NCBI GenBank assembly: GCA_027604505.1
Contig: JADIIX010000014.1
Location: forward strand, 180,781-244,780
Direction: 5' to 3'
DNA length: 64,000 nucleotides
Origin: Gonapodya sp. JEL0774
Lineage: Eukaryota > Monoblepharomycota > Monoblepharidomycetes > Monoblepharidales > Gonapodyaceae
In this document: positions 46,622-57,445 of the stretch, piece after piece
How the letters are laid out: each line of letters begins with the position of its first letter
Numbering within the stretch: the stretch's first letter is position 1
Made by a program: the position numbers and the translations under genes
Notes under the pieces: model-generated
Databases searched by the model: none
What the model saw: the letters and a program-made list of their open reading frames with translations, nothing else
Told to the model about the DNA's origin: nothing

Positions 46622-48406
46622 TCAGCGTTTTCTGTTGGGTGGGCGTGTGAAAGCGACTTCAAAGCAGCACGGGATGCCATTGAGATCTTGCGAGAGCACC
46701 ACACATGTTCAATATTTGGATGTCCATTCACACACACAGAAACTTACCTTGATCACCACCCCAGCTTTCCATCGTTGACATCGGATTTGTGTGATGATAG
46801 TACTGGCCGGATTGTGTGCATTTTGTTGACCCTGTTGCTTTGAAAAGATATCAGCGTCTCTTACCTGCAAAAATCCATGACGCTCGAATTCATCCATGAG
46901 CTGTAGCCAGCCCAGAATACCTTTTACGTTTTCTTCCTCCGTTGGGGACGTGCTTACTATGTTGCGGACGAAATCAGTGCCGAGAACGTCGTGTGTATCC
47001 TCGGGTGACCAAGATCGAAAGTTTGGTTTCCACATATGAACCTGTGTTGGATTCATTTGCGAATAAAGTTGAAGAAGCATGTATAAGGATTTGGCGGGAC
47101 TAAGACCGTGTTCTTATCGCACCTCCAGAAGCACCTGCACGTGGTGGAGAGTTTATACAGATGAGGGCTTCCATTTTCGGACGACTTTCTCGCCAACCTG
47201 TTCCACGCGATCCATTGCACCATCTTTAAACGCCCGTGCCAACGCATCCCATTCGTAACCCTCCACATCAACTTTCAGGACAGAGACGTATGAGTGATTG
47301 AGCATCCGCATTGTGTCCGCAAGTGTGAAAACAGCCCATTCGGAGACCTGTTTTGTGCGAAGTGTCGTTCCAACAGTTTTGGTGGTGGCGTAAGACAAGC
47401 CAATGTCTGGTGGAGTGGACGGCATTGATCAGGACATTTTGTTAACGACTGCAGTGCGGGCAAACTCACTCCAAAACCATTGATTACGCCCTCTATAATG
47501 ACTTTCTAAACCAAGCGACGGATCAAAGCTGCAATCCCCACGAGCATTCAGAGAGTTCAGCATTTGAAAAGAAGGTAGAGTCATTTGCAACTTACGAGTG
47601 TGTTTCACAGCCTGTCATATCGTGAAATTCATCTTCCCATGTAAAATCCCAATCAACTCCAAAGCCATACATGGCACAGCTGGCGGGCGCGTTGCCCAGC
47701 TCTTGTTGCGATGCCGGGGATCCTTCAATGATGGTGAGTTCTGTTTGGTCCTGTTGCCCACCCTCAAACGGTCGTCCCACAGGTTCTGGTTGCCTTGTAG
47801 GCCCTCGGTTCCCTTTGGTGCGCTCAAGGTGAGCACCGTCCGGACGAAAATATAACGTTGAAGTATCGCCTCGTGGCTTCCATCGCGACGGTTTTCTCTG
47901 GGAAACTTCTGTGGGCGTTTCAATGAGTTCATCATCAAACTTGACTTGGTAGTTGAGCCACGGCGGCGCAAGCGAGTCAAGGCGACTCCAGCCGTCGAAA
48001 CAGATTGGCCTGGAGGAGTTGCAGATGAGCATTGACCACTGCCGCACCCCTGGGATCATACCAGTTGCCATCACCCATATGCCCACTAGCAGATCCACCG
48101 AGAGAAAACAGGAGTTTGCATCGATACCGATTCTAAATAAGGTAGCGATTGGCCTTAAATCGGAAGTCGATGGGTTCAGGATGCGAATCCTTGAAATCAA
48201 ATACGCACTCGATTAATCTTATAGAAAAGCGCTCTTAGAGCGCTGTGGATATCCCAAATGATGGATTGATCGAACGGATCCTGAATTCCATTTTGGTTAT
48301 GTTCGTGTTCCTGGGGATGACGGGAATTGGGGAAAGCAAACAGCGCAGCAAGGGCGAGCAGGATGATCGTTCCGATAACGACAACTCGAGTATCAGGACC
48401 TCGCAT
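46622..48406 (-). CDS. membrane-anchored FkbM / METTL24-type methyltransferase, paralogue 2
   Basis: Nine exons: 48406-48209, 48132-48062 (71 nt), 48009-47596, 47528-47470, 47406-47198, 47134-47123 (12 nt), 47041-46865, 46802-46748, 46686-46622; about 419 aa. The signal anchor is VVVIGTIILLALAALFAF. Core motifs: GDGNWPICFDGW, YGFGVDWDFTWEDEF, GCETHSFDPS, ESHYRGRNQWFW, VLKVDVEGYEWDAL, VLLEVHMW, YYHHTNPMS, IPCCFEVAF. The 12-nt micro-exon encodes VLLE, conserved in both paralogues, which supports it. Like paralogue 3 it has an intron inside GDGNW that paralogue 1 lacks; it also has two introns (after VLLE and before YYHH) seen in neither paralogue at the same site. Likely lumenal O-methyltransferase of a glycan, by family. 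Confidence 0.85.
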
Positions 48407-48522
48407 CGTGGGCAGGCGGAGTGGAGTTTTCAAATATATGGAGGAGGCGTTCACAAGGACCCGATTACCACAATATGAGTTCTCCTCACCACAGTTGATA
48501 AACTTTGTCAGTACTAATAGAA
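48407..48522. promoter_or_regulatory. 116-bp divergent promoter between head-to-head FkbM paralogues
   Basis: The ATG codons at 48406 (minus) and 48523 (plus) are separated by 116 bp. The paired genes are paralogous, so one bidirectional promoter may drive both. No TATA box is obvious. Confidence 0.5.
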
Positions 48523-50455
48523 ATGCTGTCCCGCTCTTTCCTGACAGTACTGGCAGTTATAACCCTATCCTTTCTGGCGTTCTTGTTCTCGACATATACC
48601 TCGACTCTGCGATTGCGATCGACAACGAGGACTGAAACATCACATGGAGGAAATAGCCACGCGAACGAAAAGGACATTGTGTGGGATATCCATAGCGCGG
48701 TACATGCGCTCATGTACTCCTTCAATCGAGTGATTACATGTTTTCAATTATGAACAATGAAGAACGACTCTTTCATGACGTGAAACCGTTGATTTCTGTC
48801 AGAATCGGCACCGTTGCGAACGGTTGTATTCTCTTGGAGGACACGCCGAAGGACATGGGGGGGACGGCAACTGGTGCGTAGCACGAAGTTTTACATTGAC
48901 GAAGGCTCACCCTTTGTGCCAAGGCCAGTGTGCTTCGACGGATGGCGAGAGTTCAACGTCCTCGACGTTCGTGGCCCGCCGTGGTTGGCCTACCGAGTGC
49001 AACCTGTAGAAGGCAAGAAATCTAGGAGAGCAAGCATGCCCGCAGGTGCCTTGCCTACGAAGTCGTTGGTGGAGTCGTTGGTGGCTGAATCTGGGGCCAT
49101 CAACGAGAATCCACGTTCCGCGAATGTCCAGAAACAAAGACTCGTCTCTCGCCATGTTCCAACGACGTTCTATAGACCGACAGGAGTAGCTCAGACTCTT
49201 GACAGAGGAAATCAAGGCCCAACACGACAACCAGAACCATTTGAAAGACCACCCGAGGGTCCAGATTCTGTTCGAGAAAACGTCAAGGTTGGAAAAGCTG
49301 CTTCTCACGTGGAACTTGGGAACAATCCTTCCTGGTACGCGCCTATCATGATTCTGCCATATCCATGTACCTCTCGCCCTCACTCTGTGGCTCTCGCTCC
49401 AGCGTGATGTATGGATTTGGGGTTGATTGGGACTTCACCTGGGAGGACGAATTCTGGGAAATGACAGGCTGCGAAACGCACTCGTGGGTGATCTGAGTAG
49501 TAGCGTTCGAGTGTAATTTCAAGGTTACTATTTACTGCCGGATCCTTGCCCAGTTTCGATCCCTCCCTCAGCATGGAAAGTCACTATCGTGGTCGAAATC
49601 AATGGTTTTGGAGTGAGTTGATTAGTGTCATCCGTCTGAATGCTGGTATCTTTACTTGGCATTTTTGCTTTCAAGGTGTCGGGCTGTCATCGGCATCAGG
49701 AGTGATTGAGGGAACGACACTCAGAACAAATCAAGTGTCCAAATGGCCTGTTCGGACGCTCTCGGATGTCATGAAATCTCTCAACCACACCCATATCAGT
49801 GTCCTTAAAATAGACGTTGAAGGCTTTGAGTGGGATTCCCTCGCAAGAGCATTTCATGACGGGGTGATGGACAAAGTTGAACAGGTAAGCGTCTCGTCTC
49901 ACTTCGTCCTGTTCATCCTCCGTAGCTCTAATATGTTGTGAAGGTGCTCCTCGAAGTCCACATGTTCAAGGAGAACTACCGAAAGTGGAAACCTCAAAGT
50001 GTCACACCAGGAACGAAGCAATCTACCCCGTCCAAAGCTGGATCTATTCAAGAGATGGTTGATATAAATATAGATGCAGATACATCGGCAGTACTGGACT
50101 GGCTCGAAATAATGAACTTGTTTGAAGAATCTGGCTTCGTGCAGTATTACCACGTAAGATTTCATTCCTGTTGTGGATGGGTGTTCCCGGTTACTAGATC
50201 GGTCGTTTCTTCCGTGTACAGCACACGAATCCCATGTCTGTCCCAACGGCGTGGTCCGATGCAAAAGGTGAAGGTCCATCCACATTTGCGAGCCCTGAAG
50301 TTGCCTAAACGCACACTTTAACAGACCTGAACAATTTACCTTGCTGCTTTGAGATTGCATGGTGAGTCCGATCATTCATCACTTAGAACAAGAATGAATC
50401 GCTCCGTTAAAAGCTCACCTGTACCTTCCTGTTCGCCAGGACCAGGATTTACTGA
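48523..50455 (+). CDS. membrane-anchored FkbM / METTL24-type methyltransferase, paralogue 3
   Basis: Ten exons: 48523-48729, 48803-48873 (71 nt), 48924-49334, 49403-49483, 49554-49612, 49676-49884, 49944-50153, 50222-50267, 50325-50361, 50440-50455 (16 nt); about 448 aa. The anchor is FLTVLAVITLSFLAFLF. Core motifs mirror paralogue 2: GDGNWPVCFDGW, YGFGVDWDFTWEDEF, GCETHSFDPS, ESHYRGRNQWFWS, VLKIDVEGFEWDSL, VLLEVHMF, QYYHHTNPMS, LPCCFEIAW. The 71-, 59- and 209-nt exons are the same length as in paralogue 2. It has an extra 68-nt intron (49335-49402) just before VMYGFG, and splits YYH|H at a site different from paralogue 2. The exon 1 donor (GTGATT) is weak. Function as for the paralogues. Confidence 0.85.
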
Positions 50456-50889
50456 TAATTTTGCACGTACACGTTTACCTATAGTATAATAATCATAGAG
50501 AATGAACCTGAAACCACCCCGGCCAGAAATGGCCCTAGTTACGACTGACTTTCATCGTAACAACTAGTTCGAAACAATACACCTACGGTGCTGCTCTCTT
50601 TCTTGACAATTTCACTGAACAGACTCACGCTTCGTGTCTTATCAAGCCGACAGACGGAGGGTGAGCGCATGTGTTCTTCCACACTTGGATAGCAAAGGTC
50701 AATCGAAACACCTACGACTGCGCATGATCTCTGGCTTTCGAAAGAGTTCGTGATTATCAATCCCTATAGTCTCAGAAAATAGCATATTTCATATTGGAAA
50801 GATAATAATCTCACATTTTATAAAAGAGACCTCTTGGACTGGTGATCTGGAGAGGTGTGATCAAAAGGGACGGCGGACAAACTTTGTCC
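50456..50889. other. intergenic region upstream of FkbM-4
   Basis: About 430 bp, AT-rich at its right half, containing a TATA-like element at 50819. No gene seen. Confidence 0.4.
50819..50826 (+). promoter_or_regulatory. TATA box-like element TATAAAAG
   Basis: TATAAAAG lies 64 bp upstream of the FkbM-4 start codon at 50890, at the end of an AT-rich run. The position suits a core promoter with a short 5' leader. Confidence 0.5.
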
Positions 50890-52738
50890 ATGAGTCCCAT
50901 CCCACAAAGCCGTCTGACTTCGCTCGTCTTAGCGGTCGTCGTTTTCTTCTGTCTCGGGCGATATCTCCCTCAAGCTTTCTTGGTGGAAAATCGCTCGACC
51001 AGGCTTCGTCCCCCACCCTCGTCCAACCATCCACCTCCCACCGTCCAAAATCCGCCTGTCTGGGCCCCCGAAGAACCCGTCTCGAGCCGGCCAAATGACA
51101 CTAACTCGCAAGATGTTGAACCTGTCGCGCCGCCCGAATTGAAATCGGAGGTTGACGGCTTATATTCCAAGAATCCTTGGAAACTGTACAAAGCCAGGGA
51201 CTATGAAAAGTTTTCCTTCATGCCACATGGACAGTGGAATGCAGAGTGCGTGAAGCAGCGGTGATACCGTGTCTCGGGGACGAATGATGAGTAGATGTAA
51301 CCACCCAATCATTTATTCATCGTTTACAGTGCAATGTGGACACACTTGCTGAAGGAATGCAAAACGCCCGAGAGCTCTATTGTAGTAGAGATTGGCTCAT
51401 ATGGTGAATGCTGGAATTCACGTATGGTTGCGAGTGCGAAGGGCTTATTCAAGTACATTCGGACATTCAAGACTGTACCCAGTGCATTGCCGCTGCACGA
51501 ATCTTACCATGGAAGAAGGTTTATTGCTTTGAACCATCTCCTCTGGTGAGCTTTTTGTGCCATTTACATTCGGTCTCGTATATCTACATTCTCACGCATT
51601 CTCCAAACGGTCTAGAACTTTGCCAGGTGCACGCAAACAATCAATGTCGTCAAAGAAACTGTAAGTGATCCTGTAATACGATTTGAGACATTGAAAGCAT
51701 TTCAAAGCATCTGGTTGCCCGTATTTCTCTTTCTTAGCAACCACAAGTCGCCGCACGTATCGAACTGCTGCAGCTTGCTGTTGCTGCTGAGCCGGAAGGC
51801 GAGCTCGAATTTCACGGAACAGGTGGGACAGGTGACCATGCAGGTTCTCTCAACGAGGGAGAAATCGATGCATATCGGGTGAGCTCCGTGGAGTTAAGAT
51901 CCTCTTCGCTTTGTGAGTTGATAGAGGAGCATCCAGAACCCTGTGTGTTACTTTTGTAGGACAAGAAGAACGACATTGTTGTAAAGTCCACCAACCTGGA
52001 TACAATCTTCAAGGATAGCAATGACGACGTGAGTGGTGTCAATACGGTTCTCGTGTCCTCACCCACATGTTCCGTCCCTTGTTTTACTGACGGGTCTCCT
52101 TTTGTGCCCTCGACAGATATTTATGGTCAAGATCGATACCCAAGGATTTGATGGAGTGGTTCTGTTGGGCATGAAAGACCTTTTATCCCGATCACAAATA
52201 CAATATGTCATCATGGAATTGTTCGTAATGCGATGAGTCTCACTTCGCCATATGTGGACAATCTTTAAACTTTTGCATCTCTCAGCTGGCCGGTAGCAAT
52301 GAAACGGACGACGCAACCCTGTCGCGAGACACTACAATACATATCACAGTTCGCATACAAAGCATATGAAGGTACGTGATACTTTGAGAGGACAGATATG
52401 TGAAGTCCTGCCTCGAAGCCTTGACACGAACATGACTCCCCAACGTGAAGGCATTCTCATGGCGCTCAACTACCTTTCAACCATCGACATCAACGATCCT
52501 ATTCCCGGCGGTAAGGGAGAGTCGTACAAACAGAGCTGGGAGAAAAAGAAGAAGGATATCGAAAGCGTATGCAAGTGGTATGAGGCGAGGCTGGAGGTGC
52601 GCTCTGTCTCTTGTTGGAGCTTCCTCGAAACGGGTGATATAAACAGCATTTCTTGCCATTATTATTTAGGGTGGGCCTCACAACACATTTGGAATGTGGT
52701 CGGACGTCTTGCTCGTACGGCAAAAGAACAATGTCTGA
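50890..52738 (+). CDS. divergent FkbM-domain methyltransferase, type II membrane
   Basis: Ten exons: 50890-51245, 51330-51403, 51472-51545, 51616-51660, 51738-51878, 51960-52028, 52117-52220, 52286-52375, 52419-52596, 52670-52738; about 399 aa. The signal anchor is LVLAVVVFFCLGRYL, then a Pro-rich stem. The SAM fold reads SSIVVEIGSYDCTQCIAAA (motif I, across an intron), VYCFEPSPLN, CTQTINVVKET, GGTGDHAGSLNEGE, VKSTNLDTIF, FMVKIDTQGFDGVVLLGM (FkbM hallmark), IMELFWP and FGMWSDVLLVRQ. It is more like bacterial and fungal FkbM than the METTL24-type set next door. Two junctions are weak: the GTTCGT donor at 52221, and the 43-nt intron 52376-52418, chosen because it restores frame. Sugar O-methylation in the secretory pathway is inferred. 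Confidence 0.8.
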
Positions 52739-53213
52739 ATACATCCTTCATGCGTACATCAGAAAAATATGAGAAAAGACCATCAGCCATTCAACAAGAA
52801 GGTTGACTTCCTTGGTATTAATGAAATGGCGCTCTTGCCTGCTGGAATCATACACAAATTGTCTGCGATTCTCCCGTTAAGGGGGGTACGAGGAAACGAA
52901 GAGCATTCGTACCCCTTTTGGCGTCCTCTCAACGCCTTTCGAGACGCGAGGATGGTGTGGATGTAAACGCAATCAGAGAATTGCCAAGGTTTTAGGCAAC
53001 TTCTGATTCTTGTCTCGGCGATGTATAAATTATGGAAATACATAATAGGACAGGATCCTTTCCCCCAGTCCTCCCCCCGGAAATCGCCACACAATCACCA
53101 GCTCCACTCAGACCCTCCTCTGACACCCAGACGCGACGCAAACCAAGAGTTCTGTCGTAGCGTCTTGATCCGAAGTGTTTTTGCCTGTGCGTTTTTCAGT
53201 CCCTGTCGTGGGG
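52739..53213. other. intergenic region with TATA-like element
   Basis: 475 bp without a gene. TATAAAT at 53024-53030 is a possible core promoter for the methyltransferase at 53214. A C/T-rich tract follows it. Confidence 0.4.
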
Positions 53214-54270
53214 ATGCCTGTCAAGAACTGTATTGCTTTTCCCAGAATACTCCTCTTTCGCCTTCGCGATCCTCCTCCCCCTCCTGTGAACGGAACAGCA
53301 AAAAGACATTAAATGGGGAGCTGGTCGAGACCTCAATTAATGGTGAGGGATTCGAAAAAAAAAGATTGCGCTCTGTACGGACTTCATCTTCACCGGCGCA
53401 CCTTCCCAGACTCTCCTTCTCTGTGTGGGAGCGCTTCTCCTCTACGGAGCTTGGTCTTCTCCCCGCACCAATGCATTCCCCCGGAGCACATCGGTAGATG
53501 TTGGGTTTCGTGGAGGTGACGGTGGCGACTCGCAGGAGGTCGCTCTTCTGAAGAAGAAACTGGAAGAGTACAAGCAAGCGGCGATCAAATGGCGCCGGAT
53601 CGCCGGGAAGCAGGTCTGTGATAAAGACCTCCTCTGCAAACAAAAGGACTCGGTGGGACCCACGGGCGGTTGGTGCTTGGAGCCAGCGGATAACCCCGAC
53701 TGGTTCAAGGCCAAGTTCCACATGCTTCCGGATCCCACACTTTCGGCTGGCATACTAAAATATCTGGGGGACAAACCCACCGTACTGGTGGACATTGGAG
53801 CCGGAATCGGTCAATACGGGATGTGGTTCAGGGATAAGGCGAACAATGCTGGGAACATTGAGTGGCACGGCTTTGACGGTGCCGAAAACGTGCACGAATT
53901 TACTGACGGACTCGTCACGTGGACCGATGCTACGGATCCGCTGTTTGATATGATCCCCATACGCGGGGATTGGGTCATGTCGCTCGAGGTTGGTGAACAC
54001 ATTCCGCCAGAGAAGACGGACAATTTCCTCGATACGTTGGTGCGGCACAGTCGTACGGGTGTCATTGTGAGCTGGGGTATACCAGGACAACCCGGCCACG
54101 CCCACATCAACTGCCGTCCGAATTCGGAGATCATCAAACTCATGGCGGACCGTGGTTACATCCAGGACAGCTGGACACGGGAATTCCAGAATCATCTTCG
54201 GACCACATGCTCGTACTTTTGGCTCAAAGAGACAGTCATGGTATTTAAGAGGGCGAAGCCTTTGCAATAG
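53214..54270 (+). CDS. class I SAM methyltransferase, membrane-anchored
   Basis: The main exon is 53365-54270 and is secure. The proposed first exon 53214-53285 (MPVKNCIAFPRILLFRLRD) supplies an ATG and joins in phase; total about 325 aa. The signal anchor is TLLLCVGALLLYGAW. A short coiled coil (EVALLKKKLEEYKQAA) precedes the catalytic domain. WCLEPADNPDWFKAKFHM, VLVDIGAGIGQYGMWF (motif I, GxGxG), EWHGFDGA and DWVMSLEVGEHIPPEK (motif IV region) followed by VIVSWGIPGQPGHAHIN define a Rossmann methyltransferase. Substrate unknown. The position at the end of the glycosyltransferase/FkbM neighbourhood and the lumenal topology suggest a glycan or secreted substrate. The start is uncertain because the main exon opens after an in-frame TGA and has no early ATG. 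Confidence 0.7.
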
Positions 54271-55914
54271 TAGATTACCCCTGCGATGACCGGAGTCACC
54301 GAGTTGTTTACTGTTGAAGTGTTCACATTTCATTCAACACAATTGGCATTCTCACGAAGTCTTTGAGATCAGTTAAACTTTCAGATTACTGTCCTGACCG
54401 CAAATGGACATTCTGAAAACACCAAACTGTGGTTACAATGAAGTACAGTTGCATTCCCAGTCATGCCTCAAAACACTATTTCCGACACGATGTCTCTCAG
54501 CAATTATCTCAATTAAGTCACATCGTGCCCAGCGATTTCTGATCCCTTGAAACTCCCCAAGTCCCACCCGAAACAACATCTCACCAACATCCCTAGAGGC
54601 GTTCATGTAGAAGCCGTCGACTTTTCCCCGTAGAATTTTGGATTATTTTTCAATGCTCACTTCGTCGACCTCCCATCGCCTTGACTGCGGGAGTACGCGA
54701 GTGTGGCGATGTCTGTGATCCGTTCTGCACCACTTCCGACGGCGACCTACTTGGCCCAGAAAGTTGGTATATTATGCACTCACCTCATCCTCAGAGTCAC
54801 CTGGTTTGCCTCCTACGTCCGCCATCCCGATGCACACTCGTCCCCCAGCTGTCCATCCGTCATTCTACGTGGAAAGACCCCTGCGAAAACTGCTTTCATC
54901 AAATCAATTCAGTCGGCGCATGAGATTGTTCCACGTCTGCTGACCGCTTTGGATGTGCAGGACCCCCCAAGACGCGTTCCGGTGTTAACAAAAACAAGCG
55001 TCTTCCCTCATGGTGGTGGGATGTGTCACAACCGTACTGTCAAACCACTCAGCGTATTTCAGATCCACAGTAGGTTGCCACGCATAGGGCCTGTCCATCC
55101 GGGTCTCCGTCCGTCGGGATGCTCGTGATCTTTCGTAGTGAAGGTTTCCAAATGTAAGTTACAAAACGCGAAGCTGACCCGAATCACTCTGACGGTCATC
55201 AGCGAAACGGGTCTTGCGTCCCGTCATATCTAAATACATTCAAACACATCAAATATGCCAAACACACTAGACCAACATCCAGATATCTGGATACTGGGCC
55301 CGGTATCCAAATACCACCAAACACCACTCAAATGTGTCCCGCGGATTTCTATATTCCAGGTCAAGTCTTCAAATATGATAGACAACTATACTGATAGTGA
55401 CCGGAAACGCAGCATATCCGTTTGGGTTTGGATTGCGACACAGTCTGGCATGTGCTCGTAACTTACATGTATTCAGGCATTGGCCTACATTGTCAAACTC
55501 ATAAAGCAGAAAACTACATATTCTGCCTCAGTAGGGATACACAACTGCTCATCTTCACCCACTTTGCTTTGTAAAGACAATCGCCGCCCACCGAGCGACC
55601 TCACAAACCAGAAAACAAACCAGCGCCAGATTAAAGAACATTCCAGACCCCAATAGAGTCTCAAGATTGGAAGCGGCTGATAGCAGATAGAGATAATGAA
55701 CAGTTGCCGTAAATTAGAGTGAAATCAACTATTATTTTGGGGGGCAACGAAGGCTTACCATATGTATGCTCATTCAATCTGTGTCTACATTCTACGTGAG
55801 TTCTGGATGTTTGAGACTGGATGTTTGAGAAGGCATGTTGGGATGAGTTACAGCGCCCCTGGCCCAAGGCAGTGCTCTCATAGCAGGAGCGCGAAATGTT
55901 TCTTTTAGGCCTTC
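54271..55914. other. 1.6-kb region with one doubtful open frame
   Basis: No gene can be supported. The plus-strand frame 54703-55128 (MAMSVIRSAPLPTATYLAQK at its start) is 141 aa and unlike any family I know. A second frame ending near 55074 has a Trp-rich end (PSWWWDVSQPYC) that looks protein-like, so a small spliced gene or relic is possible around 54700-55080. The rest is moderately AT-rich flank of the Harbinger element. Confidence 0.3.
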
Positions 55915-55938
55915 TAAGGGCCTGTACAGCAGTGGTTT
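55915..55938. repeat. left TSD (TAA) and terminal inverted repeat of Harbinger element
   Basis: TAA duplication at 55915-55917 followed by the 21-bp TIR 55918-55938. Relative to the right TIR it has T, A and T where the right copy keeps CpG pairs. Confidence 0.85.
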
Positions 55939-56017
55939 ATTGTAATAATCGATTATGGGTGAAAAGTGAGTTTTCGGCCGAACACCACCGAACTTCGATC
56001 AAAGCACAATACACGCA

Positions 56018-57315
56018 ATGGATCTCGGAATCCCCGCGTGTCATGGCAATGTCACGATCATAAGTGATGACGAGGAACGTCTTGCCATGATGGCGGTGGT
56101 TGGGTGTGCGATTGCTGCCATCGCCACCGTCGTCGCGAAGCAACGACACATTTTTCGAGTGATTCCCCGCCCGATGACCAGCTCCATTCTCCAGGGGGAG
56201 TGCCTGACCTATGAGATTTTAAACGGACACCAGGATCTGGGATTGGACAATCTTCGGATGCCAGTTCGTGTGTTCAGGATGTTGGTGGAGGAAACTCGGA
56301 CACGTAAGCTGCTCCTGGACACGTGCAAGATAAGCATTGAGCAGCAGCTTGCGATGCTCATGTTTTACCTCGGTCATGGTGTCTCTATGCGTGCTGTTCA
56401 GTCGCGCTTCCAGCACTCGCTCTCAACTGTCACCTGTTACATTCGGGCGGCAATTTCTGCCCTATGCACTCGTGCTAATGATTACATCATTCAACCCAAT
56501 GAAAATACTCCTATATCAACCTGGATTACAGCTAATGGACGTTTCTGGCTGTACTTTGACGGTTGTGTGGGTGCAATTGATGGCACACATTCGAGCGTTC
56601 CGCCCAGCTGGGGATGCACAGGTTGCATATATGAATCGCAAGGGATTCCTCTCGCAGAATGTGTTGGTGGCAGTGGATTTTGATAGACGGTTTACGTATG
56701 TGTACGCAGGATATGAGGGATCTGCGCAGGATGGGACGGTCCTGGGAGACACCCTGTACAGGGGTGGATTTCAGGAGCCTGAAGGGCGATGGTACCTTGC
56801 TGATGCTGGATACAAACACAATATGGACTTCAGGACTCCTTACAAGAATGGAGTGCGATACCACCTAAAGGAGTGGGCTGACCATGGGAAGAGGTGGGTG
56901 TTTCTGCATGTCAAAAGTTTTGAAATTACTCCTTCAACCTTTTTTCTGGATTGACACTGGTAGACCTGAAACACCCTACGAAATTTACAACTTGCGGCAC
57001 TCTTCACTGAGGAATGCCGTCAAAAGGGCGATTGGGGTCGCCAAGATGAGAACCCCAGCCCTGGCACATGGCACAAAGTTTCTGGACTTCCGTATTCAGG
57101 TGCAGGTGGTTGTGGCGTGTATTGTGATACACAATTTTATCCACCATCATACATTTGGAGCGGGTGACGATATTGCTGCTGAATTTGCTAACCGAAAACC
57201 ATACCCAGTTGAAGTAGATGTTGTCCCAACTTCTGCAAGAAGGCCACCACGTATGGATCCCGCTATTGTGTGGAGGGAACGTACTGCACAGAAGATGGGG
57301 ATGATTATGTTGTGA
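56018..57315 (+). pseudogene. Harbinger DDE transposase, frameshifted
   Basis: The first part, 56018 to about 56600, encodes the N-terminal helix-turn-helix region (STVTCYIRAAI) and GAIDGTH, the first catalytic Asp. The frame then shifts by one base within 56596-56606 (CCGCCCAGC), and AYMNRKGFLSQNVLVAVDFDRRF and GYEGSAQD, with the second Asp, continue in the next frame. A 70-nt intron (56894-56963, GTGGGT..TAG) joins in phase to PETPYEIYNLRHSSLRNAVKRAIG, which carries the catalytic Glu, ending at 57315. One extra C would explain the shift. All DDE residues survive, so the loss is recent or a sequencing error. Confidence 0.8.
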
Positions 57316-57445
57316 TCCAGCAGGAGTGGGGATATCGCGCACCACCAGTAATTGACACTTAGAGGACATTTTTGATTATATACACATGTTACTAGATTGT
57401 AATGCTATTTGATAAGTCACATGACATTCCCGCTATTTTACTTTA

